From Holosporales bacterium (GTDB lineage: Bacteria > Pseudomonadota > Alphaproteobacteria > RUG11792): DNA of 6,725 nucleotides. Shown here in pieces: positions 1-6,605 of the stretch. The notes below the pieces were generated by a model. It was not told the DNA's origin and made no database searches. It saw only the letters and a program-made list of their open reading frames with translations. Within the stretch, counting starts at the first letter, position 1; each line of letters begins with the position of its first letter. A program made the position numbers and the translations under genes. The stretch lies in contig JAISID010000050.1 in assembly GCA_031262205.1 (NCBI GenBank), forward strand, positions 1 through 6,725. The letters run 5' to 3'.

Positions 1-131
1 ACTTCAAGTATATTTAAAGTAATAAAGTGCGAAGCCTCTGTAAATTATTGCCAAAATTGTACTTTATTATTGTTGCTAATCATCAACGAACAACTCTCAA
101 AATTTGAAAATGTTTCACGCGAGACGTTTTT
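1..131 (+). repeat. parS-bearing intergenic repeat, copy A (diverged)
   Basis: This is the first of three related ~125-bp copies in the window. It aligns end to end with copy B (3379-3508), sharing the AGTATA-TTAAAGTAATAAA start, a CTTTATTATTG-GCTAA core, TCAAAATTTGAAAATG, and then the 16-bp palindrome. It has diverged more than B and C have from each other, with substitutions through the body, a few short indels and three changes in the palindrome. The left boundary cannot be set because the copy starts at window base 1. No open reading frame is shared with the other copies, so the element looks non-coding. Confidence 0.8.
111..126. promoter_or_regulatory. Degenerate parS-like site
   Basis: The sequence TGTTTCACGCGAGACG matches the ParB-binding consensus TGTTTCACGTGAAACA at 13 of 16 positions. 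It occupies the same place in repeat copy A as the perfect sites in copies B and C. All three differences fall in the right half (CGTG to CGCG, AAAC to AGAC, and the final A to G), so one half-site is intact and the palindrome is broken. ParB binds parS as a dimer on two half-sites, so binding here is probably weakened (inference). Confidence 0.55.
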
Positions 132-208
132 GTTTTTTGACAACCGCCGCTATTCCCTTTTAGATGTGAGCGGTTGTTCCAGCGTTTAAAAATAAAATTT
201 GGTTTAAT

Positions 209-328
209 ATGTCGCAAAGTAAGAAAAACATTAATAATAAGATATTTGTTGAAATAATTTTTCTATTTCGAGGAAAGTTTGATATTTTAATTATGATCAA
301 TCGTCGTTTTCTAAGCTCTAACGAATAG
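209..328 (+). CDS. Possible 39-residue leader ORF upstream of vgrG
   Basis: This short ATG-initiated frame (starts MSQSKKNINNK, ends RRFLSSNE) stops four bases before the vgrG ATG. The middle is hydrophobic (about FVEIIFLF) and the ends are basic or polar. No convincing Shine-Dalgarno sequence precedes it, and its codons are AT-rich like the surrounding spacer rather than like vgrG. It could be a leader peptide coupled to vgrG, but an open frame of this length is easily found by chance in such DNA. I recognise no family and think it more likely spurious than real. Confidence 0.15.
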   Translation: MSQSKKNINNKIFVEIIFLFRGKFDILIMINRRFLSSNE

Positions 329-332
329 GTAT

Positions 333-2468
333 ATGCCTCCAAGATTGCCGACAAAACAAGATAATCTCGACGTTAAGATAAAATGTTCGGCTATTTCCGA
401 AGCCGTTGTGATTAAGGCGGAAATTGTAGAGGCGGTTTCGAATCTTTTCAAGGCGGAGGTTTTTTTGCAGACTACAAAGCAAATCGACGTTGAGAAAGTC
501 GTAAATTCAGTCGCAAGCGTTTCTCTCAAAATCGACGACGATACGACTAGATATTTTTTTGGAATAATCGAATCCGCGTCGTTTGAAAATATTCCAAGCG
601 CGACGCCTTCGTTAACGGACAGTATTTTATATATAAAAATTGTTCCGACTTTAGCAAGAACGCTTTATTCGCAAGCGTATCAATCGTTTCAAGAAAAATC
701 TGTTAAGGAAATAATCGAAACCGTTTTAAAAAACAACGGCGTTTCGAATGCGAGAATAGACCTGAGAACGGCGGGTCTCGCCAAACGTTCTTTTTGCGTT
801 CAGTATGGGGAGAGCTATTTTCACTTTATTTCTAGGTTAATGGAAGAAGAGGGGATTTTCTTTTATTTCGAATGCGAAGACGGCGGGGATGTTCTTCGAA
901 TTTCCGACAATAGTTTGGCCGCGAAGAAAATTAAGACGGAGCTTAAGGTTGCTAAGGCCGCGACTAATGCGACGATTCCAATTAATTTTACGCATAACGT
1001 TTCCTTTTCAAGTTCGCTTGGGCGCGGCAGGGTCGATTCTTTTTCGTATAACGAGGCGACGGCTAAGGTGATAAACGGAAAAGCGGACGATTCTTCGAGC
1101 CGCGTAAAAATCGGCGAGAAGGAATTTTACGATAGAACGTTTTTGGAAAAAACAACTGGAGACGCCGTATCTAAAATTCTTTTAGAAAGCGATAACAGCG
1201 TCGTTCAAAAACTTACGGGAAATAGTTATTGTCCGGAGCTTTATCCAGGGGCGATTTTCAAAATTTCCGGTTCTTCAACGCAGGCTCATAACGGCGAGTT
1301 TTTTACCGTTTCCGTAAGGCATTTTATAAATCAAATACCTGAAAGCGACGAGGAAAATACTCCGATTTATTATAATTCGTTTGTCGGTATTCCAAGCAAA
1401 ACGCCGTTTAGACCGCCGTCGATACATTGCAAGAATAGGATCGTCGGATGCCAAACCGCAGTGGTTACGGGGACTTCTAACGAGGAAATACTATGCGATG
1501 AAAACGCGAGGATTAAGGTTAAGTTTCATTGGGATTCGAGGACGCGGAAGGATGAAAAAAGTTCGTGTTGGGTCAGAGTCGCCCAATCTTGGGCGGGGGC
1601 GAAGTTTGGCTCTCTCGTTATTCCAAGAGTCGGGATGGAGGTTTTGGTCGAGTTTGTGAACGGAGACCCGGATCAGCCGTTGGTTACCGGCTGTCTTTAC
1701 AACGGGCTTAACAAACCGCCGTCGAATTATGCTAAGGAGAAAAACACCGTTTCGACGTTTTACACAAACTCCTCAAAAGGAGGGAACGGCTTTAACGAGC
1801 TTAGGTTTAACGATAAGAAAGACGAAGAGGAAATTTATGTTCACGCTCAAAAAGACGTTAATTGCGTCGTTGAAAATAGCGCGACCGAAACGCTTAACGA
1901 AGGCTCGAAGACCATAACTCTTGAAAGCAAGAAAAATCCGACGACGCACGCTTTGATAATTAAAAAAGGGGAGAATACGATAACGATAAACGAAGGAGAT
2001 TACGTTGTGACGTTGGATAAGGGGAATCAATCGGCGACGCTAAAGGATGGGAATAAAACTGTGACTCTATCAAACGGGGATTTGAAGATTGAAGTCGACG
2101 GCGGCATCTCAATAAAAGCGACGAAAGACATAACGATAGAATCGCAAGGAGCCGTAAAAATTAATTCGACGAAGGCGACGGCGATAGATTCGAGAGATTC
2201 CGTAAATATTACGGCCGCTAAAGATTTCGCAGCGAGTTGTATGAAATACGTTTGCTCCGTTAAAACAACTTGGGAAACGTCTTGTTTGAGCATGAAACTT
2301 ACCGCGAAAACCTCTTGTGAAATTTTCGCTTTAAACATTAAGACGACTGCGCAAACAACCGCCGAACTGTCCGCAGCGGCGGCGTTCATAGTGAGATCGA
2401 CGGCAATGCTGCAGCTGCAAGGAACGGCGGGAGTTTCCATACAAGGAGCCGTGGTTAAATTGAATTAA
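333..2468 (+). CDS. vgrG: VgrG (TssI) type VI secretion spike protein
   Basis: VgrG forms the trimeric, needle-like tip of the T6SS, homologous to the phage T4 gp27-gp5 tail spike, and is ejected with its effectors into target cells. The 711 residues show the usual order. A gp27-like (phage GPD) base occupies about residues 12-360, with the diagnostic VQYGES (156-161) and RLMEEEGIFFYFE (168-180). A gp5 OB-fold follows at about 390-457, with IPRVGMEVLVEF from 430 and GDPDQPLVTG from 444. FNELRF (487-492) and EIYVHAQKD (500-508) mark the join to a C-terminal beta-prism with short Gly-x-x-x-Thr repeats at about 524-590. The protein ends in the prism (…VSIQGAVVKLN), so no fused C-terminal effector domain is seen. 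The ATG at 333 gives a family-like N-terminus; only a weak AGG lies upstream. No other T6SS gene is in the window, so it may act as an orphan vgrG serving a core cluster elsewhere (inference). Confidence 0.95.
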   Translation: MPPRLPTKQDNLDVKIKCSAISEAVVIKAEIVEAVSNLFKAEVFLQTTKQIDVEKVVNSVASVSLKIDDDTTRYFFGIIESASFENIPSATPSLTDSILYIKIVPTLARTLYSQAYQSFQEKSVKEIIETVLKNNGVSNARIDLRTAGLAKRSFCVQYGESYFHFISRLMEEEGIFFYFECEDGGDVLRISDNSLAAKKIKTELKVAKAATNATIPINFTHNVSFSSSLGRGRVDSFSYNEATAKVINGKADDSSSRVKIGEKEFYDRTFLEKTTGDAVSKILLESDNSVVQKLTGNSYCPELYPGAIFKISGSSTQAHNGEFFTVSVRHFINQIPESDEENTPIYYNSFVGIPSKTPFRPPSIHCKNRIVGCQTAVVTGTSNEEILCDENARIKVKFHWDSRTRKDEKSSCWVRVAQSWAGAKFGSLVIPRVGMEVLVEFVNGDPDQPLVTGCLYNGLNKPPSNYAKEKNTVSTFYTNSSKGGNGFNELRFNDKKDEEEIYVHAQKDVNCVVENSATETLNEGSKTITLESKKNPTTHALIIKKGENTITINEGDYVVTLDKGNQSATLKDGNKTVTLSNGDLKIEVDGGISIKATKDITIESQGAVKINSTKATAIDSRDSVNITAAKDFAASCMKYVCSVKTTWETSCLSMKLTAKTSCEIFALNIKTTAQTTAELSAAAAFIVRSTAMLQLQGTAGVSIQGAVVKLN

Positions 2469-2578
2469 AAACAACTACGTTTTAAAAATTCCAATTTTAA
2501 TAATATATTATTATCCAAAGAAACATTATTATGTTACGATTATAACCAAGATTGCGGCTATGTAGAAATTGTAAAAAT

Positions 2579-2872
2579 ATGAAAAATTATTGTTTTAGAA
2601 ATAGATTCGCAATGATTGCGTTACTTATAACGGTATTAATATCTGTTCGCGAGTCTCCGCTGTTGGCTGCCGAAAATAGCGCTGGAGATACAATTCCCAG
2701 ACATCCGCTATTGGCCGACGGCGTTAGATATGGAGGCGTAATAACTTATGCGCAGTATAAAGAGAGGCGTAGAATGGCAGAAATAACTAGGTTAAGAGAA
2801 AAAGTGAGGGAAGGAAATATGGCTTTTCAAAGATTATTTAATGAATTTGGAATATTCGATTTAGATAGTTAA
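2579..2872 (+). CDS. Small exported protein of unknown function
   Basis: This 97-residue protein starts 110 bases after vgrG. I chose the ATG at 2579 over an in-frame TTG at 2552 because it gives a textbook Sec signal peptide: a basic start (MKNYCFRNR), a hydrophobic core (AMIALLITVLISV), and a likely cut near LLAA-ENS at about residue 31. There is no lipobox cysteine at the cut, so the product should be periplasmic or secreted rather than a lipoprotein. The ~65-residue mature part contains PRHPLLADGVRYGGVITYAQY and then a long, charged, probably helical run (KERRRMAEITRLREKVREGNMAFQRLFNEFG). I recognise no family or catalytic motif. Its position behind vgrG makes an immunity protein or T6SS accessory conceivable, but the gap is AT-rich and co-transcription is not shown. 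No strong ribosome-binding site is visible. Confidence 0.6.
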   Translation: MKNYCFRNRFAMIALLITVLISVRESPLLAAENSAGDTIPRHPLLADGVRYGGVITYAQYKERRRMAEITRLREKVREGNMAFQRLFNEFGIFDLDS

Positions 2873-3378
2873 CATACGACGTCAAATATCGCCTCTTTTT
2901 AATTGTTTTTTGGAATCATCTCGGTATATTTACAGTATTCCCAGGAATTTATAGGCATGTTGTTTAAAGCAATCCGTTTACAAAATCGTACTTATAGGAT
3001 TATTACGCGAAAGAGGCGGCGGCCAAAAGTTATGAGGGTATAATTTTTGGGGTTATTGGCAATAGTATATATCCATAACATTTCTCTTTTGGCTTACGCG
3101 ATTATACCGATTTATTACGCGTAACTTGTCAAGGGACGCTCTCTTCGTTCGCTCTAAAGCCCTTGACAAGTCGCTTTATAAATCGGTCTCGTTTCTCTCG
3201 TTCCAAAAGATAAATATTATTTGGGAGCGGTCTGGTCTTATAGTCCGGTTTCTCTTCGTTAACGCCGGTATCCTGGGAAGAGGCGAGCGGGGGTAAGTAA
3301 ATGCGCTAATGTTATTGAATTTGGAACTATCCTGCGATATATAGTATCGCGTAAATATATAATAAGGCTATATAATAA
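2873..3378. other. Gene-free stretch, AT-rich at its ends
   Basis: About 500 bases separate the small exported protein from repeat copy B. No frame on either strand has a convincing start or recognisable protein motif. I looked for tRNA, tmRNA and other common RNA genes and saw none. The stretch contains a nested inverted-repeat structure (2889-3286). After it comes a very AT-rich segment with a small GCGATA/TATCGC inverted repeat (3334-3339 with 3345-3350) and TA-rich runs leading into copy B. Confidence 0.6.
2889..3286. repeat. Nested imperfect inverted-repeat element (~400 bp)
   Basis: Several pairs of matching arms share one centre near 3148. The inner perfect 11-bp arms are CTTGTCAAGGG (3125-3135) and CCCTTGACAAG (3160-3170). 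Next out are the perfect 9-bp arms ACCGATTTA (3106-3114) and TAAATCGGT (3179-3187). Then come 12-of-13 arms at 3080-3092 and 3203-3215. At the outside, the 16-bp right arm 3271-3286 is matched on the left in two pieces, TCGCCTCTT (2889-2897) and TTCCCAGGA (2938-2946), as if about 40 bases had been inserted into that arm. The motif TCTCTTCGTT occurs at 3140-3149 and 3251-3260, with a shorter relative at 3194-3202. This could be a decayed miniature mobile element or a structured RNA. The inner symmetry (3080-3215) is well supported; the outer limits are tentative. Confidence 0.5.
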
Positions 3379-3508
3379 ACTATAAGTATAGTTAAAGTAA
3401 TAAATTATAGAGCTTTCTTAAATTATCGCTAAATCACGCTTTATTATTGCTAACCATTAATGAATAATTTTTTTCAAAATTTGAAAATGTTTCACGTGAA
3501 ACATTTTT
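3379..3508 (+). repeat. parS-bearing intergenic repeat, copy B
   Basis: This copy has the same orientation as copy A and is inverted relative to copy C, to which it is very similar over its full length; both share a TAATAAATTATAGAGCTTTC stretch and CGCTTTATTATTGCTAA. Two palindromes stand side by side at its 3' end: TTTCAAA-A-TTTGAAA (3472-3486), then the parS site extended by four A/T pairs on each side into a perfect 24-bp palindrome (3484-3507). Similarity to copy C stops at the T-run after the palindrome, which sets the right boundary. The left boundary is approximate; a small AACTATA/TATAGTT inverted repeat (3378-3393) lies there. Confidence 0.85.
3488..3503. promoter_or_regulatory. parS site (ParB-binding centromere)
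   Basis: TGTTTCACGTGAAACA is identical to the widely conserved bacterial parS consensus, a 16-bp palindrome bound by the partition protein ParB, which then spreads and loads SMC for origin segregation. The exact match and perfect symmetry are seen directly; ParB binding is inferred from the consensus. It sits about 300 bp upstream of lon, inside repeat copy B. Known chromosomal parS sites usually cluster around the replication origin, which would suggest this region is origin-proximal unless the repeat has dispersed them. Confidence 0.8.
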
Positions 3509-3586
3509 AAAAAACAAAGTATTTATTTTTCCAATCTTAACGTTCTATATTGACCTTTTAAGTTGCGTTTCTCACCCCTCTTATAG

Positions 3587-3757
3587 AATATCGAAGAAGG
3601 TAAGAAGCTGGTAAATTTAGCTATAGGTCTTGAACCGTTTTGGATTTCTTTATCGGCTGGAGGTTCGAATAATCGAGGAGGAGCAGCGTAGGAATCCGCT
3701 GTCGAGGCTTATTTGAAAAAGGTCTGTCTTATGGACAAATCGTCGCTGTTTGTATAG
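3587..3757 (+). pseudogene. Possible gene remnant upstream of lon
   Basis: A frame that is open apart from one internal TAG (3689-3691) reads NIEEGKKLVNLAIGLEPFWIS, then SLSAGGSNNRGGAA, then stop, ESAVEAYLKK and onward to a TAG at 3755-3757. The composition looks protein-like, but there is no start codon at its head (it follows a TAG at 3584) and I recognise no family. It may be the trace of a decayed gene between repeat copy B and lon, or simply the leader region of lon. The evidence is only that the frame stays open longer than expected. Confidence 0.2.
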
Positions 3758-3799
3758 AATAATTTCAGCTGATTAACAAAAGATTATTTGTCGTTTTAT

Positions 3800-6112
3800 A
3801 TGCCCAAAAAAAGTGTGGAATTTAAGTTTCCTCTTGTCGCTTTACGCGACGCCGTCGTCTTTCCTGAATTTGTTATTCCTCTTTATATAGGGCGTCGTAA
3901 GTCTATTAAAGCTATTGAAACCGCTTGCAAGACGGATAGCCAGGTGGTGTTTGTTACGCAGAGCGACCCGAAGTTAGACATAGTGACGGCGAGCGATTTG
4001 TATAAATTCGGGACGGTTTGTCATATCGACGAGGTGGCGAAGCTAACGGATGGGACTGTTAAAATTGTCGTAAACGGGTTGTATAGAGCTAAGGTTAAAC
4101 ATATAAGCGACGACGATACGATGATGTCGGGAATAATATCCGAGGTAAAAACAAGCAAAAGGGGCATGAAAGAAATCGACGGGCTAAGGCTTGCTCTTTT
4201 GTCTAATTTTGAAAGGTTTTTCAAACAAAATAAAAAGTTGCCAGCAGATATTTTAGCCGCGATTTCTTCTATTGAAGATTCGTCTAAATTGTGCGACATA
4301 ATCGCATCGTATCTTCCGTTAAAAATAAGCGAGCGGCAGAATATTTTAGAAACTCTTTCGACGCGGGAGAGGCTGAAAAAACTTATATATTTAACGGAGG
4401 AAAAGTTCGAGCTTTTCGACATTGAGAAAAAAATAAAGAATCGAGTTAGAAAACAAGTTGAAAAGAATCAAAAAGAATATTACTTAAACGAACAATTAAA
4501 GGCGATATACAAAGAACTTGGAGACGCTGAAGACGCTCTTCAAGAAATAAAGTCTCTTGAGAATAAAATAAAGAAGTCTCATATGTCTCAGGAGGCGAAA
4601 GAAAAAGCGCTCTATGAAGCGAAGAAACTTAAAAATATGCCGTCGATGTCGCAGGAAGGCGGAATAATTAGAACTTATATAGATTGGCTTCTAGATATCC
4701 CTTGGACGTCGTCGAAAGAGGAATCTTCGATGCAAGAAGCCGAGGATATATTAAATAAGAGCCACTATGGTCTTGAAAAGGTTAAAGAAAGAATCATGGA
4801 ATATTTAGCCGTTCAGAAAAGAGTTCCAAAAATGAAAGCTCAGATAATGTGTTTTGTCGGCCCTCCGGGCGTTGGGAAAACCTCGCTTGGCAAAGCGATA
4901 GCAGACGCCACTAAGAAATCGTTCGCAAGGGTGTCGTTGGGAGGCGTTAACGACGAGGCTGAGATTAGGGGACACAGAAGAACGTATATAGGAGCTATGC
5001 CGGGGAAAATAATCCAAGCCCTTAAAAAAACAAAGATGACTAACGCCGTCGTTATGTTAGACGAAATAGATAAACTCGGGAACGATTGGAGAGGAGACCC
5101 TGCGTCCGCTTTATTGGAAGTTTTAGATCCCGAGCAGAATCAGTCGTTTGTCGATCACTATATAGAAGTTCCTTACAACCTTTCCGAGGTAATGTTTATA
5201 ACAACTGCAAACAGTTTAGACATACCGCATGCTTTGTTGGATCGTATGGAGGTTATCAGCTTGTCCGGATACGCTGAAGAGGAAAAACTAAACATAGCCA
5301 AGATTCATATTATTCCTAAACAAATGGAGCTTAACGGGTTAAAAGACGACGAGTTAAAAATAGACGACGACGCCATAATAAGAATAATAAAGAACTATAC
5401 TATGGAGTCTGGAGTTCGAAACCTTGAAAGAGAGATTTCTAAGATTTGCAGGAAAACCGTCAGGAAAATCATTTCAGATAACGACTTGAAATCTGTGGAG
5501 ATTAGTCCTTCTAACCTTTCGGATTTCTTAGGGATTACAAAATATACTTATTTAGAAGCGGCGAAAGAACCGAAAGTTGGGGTTGTCACGGGGCTTGCCT
5601 GGACGGAAGCTGGAGGAGACGTTTTGGAGATAGAAGTATTGCTTGTTCCAGGAACTGGAAACATAATTTCAACGGGGAAACTTGGGGAGGTTATGCAGGA
5701 ATCTATAAAGGCGGCGTATAGTTACGTTAAATCGCAATACGAAGCGTTTGGGATCGATAAAGAAGAATTTTCTAAGCTAGACGCGCACGTACATGTTCCG
5801 GAGGGAGCCGTTCCAAAAGACGGTCCGTCCGCAGGCATTACTATTTGCACGGCGATTGTTTCGGCTTTTATAAAAAGAAAGGTCAAGACGGATATCGCTA
5901 TGACGGGAGAAATTACTTTGGTTGGAAAAGTTTTGCCTATTGGAGGATTAAAAGAAAAACTCTTGGCCGCTAGAAGATGCGAGATAAAAAAGGTTTTTAT
6001 TCCAGAAGACAATAAAAAAGATATTCCCGAGTTGCCAAAGGCGTTACAAGAGGAAATTGACATTAGTTGCGTTAAGCATGTGAGCGAAGTTTTGAAAGAG
6101 GCTTTTTTGTAA
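3800..6112 (+). CDS. lon: Lon ATP-dependent serine protease (LonA type)
   Basis: Lon is a cytoplasmic hexameric AAA+ protease that unfolds and degrades damaged and short-lived regulatory proteins. Counting from the ATG at 3800 (770 residues; E. coli Lon has 784), the N-terminal substrate-binding domain starts at FPLVALRDAVVFPEFVIPL, followed by a charged helical region (about 190-300). The AAA+ module has Walker A GPPGVGKT (354-361), Walker B VVMLDEID with Asp421 and Glu422, the ITTANS sensor-1 segment, and the LLDRMEVI and GVRNLEREI segments. The protease domain has Ser677 in DGPSAG and, by alignment with E. coli Lys722, Lys720 in GGLKEK, forming the Ser-Lys dyad. All key residues are present, so it should be active. 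A TTG at 3788 would add four residues; I prefer the ATG because the N-terminus then aligns with known Lon proteins. No clear ribosome-binding site or heat-shock promoter is visible. It stands alone, with no operon partner in the window. Confidence 0.97.
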   Translation: MPKKSVEFKFPLVALRDAVVFPEFVIPLYIGRRKSIKAIETACKTDSQVVFVTQSDPKLDIVTASDLYKFGTVCHIDEVAKLTDGTVKIVVNGLYRAKVKHISDDDTMMSGIISEVKTSKRGMKEIDGLRLALLSNFERFFKQNKKLPADILAAISSIEDSSKLCDIIASYLPLKISERQNILETLSTRERLKKLIYLTEEKFELFDIEKKIKNRVRKQVEKNQKEYYLNEQLKAIYKELGDAEDALQEIKSLENKIKKSHMSQEAKEKALYEAKKLKNMPSMSQEGGIIRTYIDWLLDIPWTSSKEESSMQEAEDILNKSHYGLEKVKERIMEYLAVQKRVPKMKAQIMCFVGPPGVGKTSLGKAIADATKKSFARVSLGGVNDEAEIRGHRRTYIGAMPGKIIQALKKTKMTNAVVMLDEIDKLGNDWRGDPASALLEVLDPEQNQSFVDHYIEVPYNLSEVMFITTANSLDIPHALLDRMEVISLSGYAEEEKLNIAKIHIIPKQMELNGLKDDELKIDDDAIIRIIKNYTMESGVRNLEREISKICRKTVRKIISDNDLKSVEISPSNLSDFLGITKYTYLEAAKEPKVGVVTGLAWTEAGGDVLEIEVLLVPGTGNIISTGKLGEVMQESIKAAYSYVKSQYEAFGIDKEEFSKLDAHVHVPEGAVPKDGPSAGITICTAIVSAFIKRKVKTDIAMTGEITLVGKVLPIGGLKEKLLAARRCEIKKVFIPEDNKKDIPELPKALQEEIDISCVKHVSEVLKEAFL

Positions 6113-6605
6113 AGTCCTCAGCGTCCCTTAGTTAACACGGCTGTTTATGGGATATTGAATGAAACAGTTTGCTTTTGAAAAGCGGTTGCGTATTAGAAGA
6201 GATATGTTGTGGAAACCATCGCGAAATTAATTGGAATCATCCAATAACCTGCGACAGAGACGAATTTTGGTTCTTATAAACAAATCGCCGCGAGAGGAAT
6301 TTGAACGGTTTGCCGCTATATTTAAGATTATTTCTTTATGAAATTACGCTTTAGAGTTATAGTCGCGCATTAGGGTATGATTCCGAAATTAATTGGTTGC
6401 AAATAAAGTTTTCGGGATGTTGAAGGATTATGATTTCACAAATAGGTTTATGGAAGAGGTTAAGTCGGAAAGTAGAAAACACTTTTCTTATGTTTAAGCG
6501 GAGGTATCGTCGACGTTGAATAATTTCCCAATTGGGTTCAAGATGGGAATAAACGTCTCATTCTCTACAATCGCCTATCTAATCTATTGGATAATTTAAG
6601 ATTTC
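6113..6605. other. Gene-free stretch downstream of lon, possible gene debris
   Basis: About 490 bases hold no intact gene. Short open pieces in one frame (from the ATG at 6159 to the TAA at 6597-6599) include MKQFAFEKRLRIRRDMLWKP, REEFERFAAIFKII and MLKDYDFTNRFMEEVKSE, but six internal stops interrupt them (for example at 6228, 6339 and 6495). That is close to the stop frequency expected by chance in such DNA, so a pseudogene is only a possibility. A 13-bp direct repeat CGAAATTAATTGG occurs at 6222-6234 and 6384-6396. No convincing terminator hairpin follows lon. Confidence 0.5.

Noticed and set aside
137..166. TTGACA (137-142) as the -35 of a vgrG promoter
   Set aside because: At 17-18 bases downstream there is only a poor -10 (TTAGAT or TAGATG). 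The TTGACA also overlaps a weak ACAACCGC/GCGGTTGT hairpin (140-147 with 170-177), so I do not call a promoter.
160..529. Minus-strand reading frames over the leader and start of vgrG
   Set aside because: They overlap the well-supported vgrG reading frame or the AT-rich leader and have no recognisable motifs; they are shadow frames.
2027..2440. 137-residue minus-strand frame within the 3' part of vgrG
   Set aside because: It lies opposite the repetitive beta-prism coding sequence, whose biased codons keep the opposite strand open. The vgrG frame there is clearly the real one.
2485..2512. AT-only inverted repeats after vgrG (AAAATT/AATTTT, and AATAATATATTATT) as a terminator
   Set aside because: The stems contain no G-C pairs and there is no clear T-run after them. 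Such palindromes are common in AT-rich spacers.
2500..2520. TTATCCAAA as a DnaA box marking a replication origin
   Set aside because: It is an isolated partial match to TTATCCACA. No cluster of boxes and no dnaA or other origin-linked gene is present, so an origin is not supported despite the parS sites.
3484..3507. The 24-bp palindrome in copy B as an intrinsic terminator
   Set aside because: It has no loop and a weak AT-rich outer stem, and its central 16 bp match the parS consensus exactly. The same site also recurs in copy C.
3655..3680. GGTTCGAAT resembling a tRNA T-loop
   Set aside because: The flanking bases do not pair as a T-stem, and no acceptor stem, anticodon arm or CCA end can be found around it.
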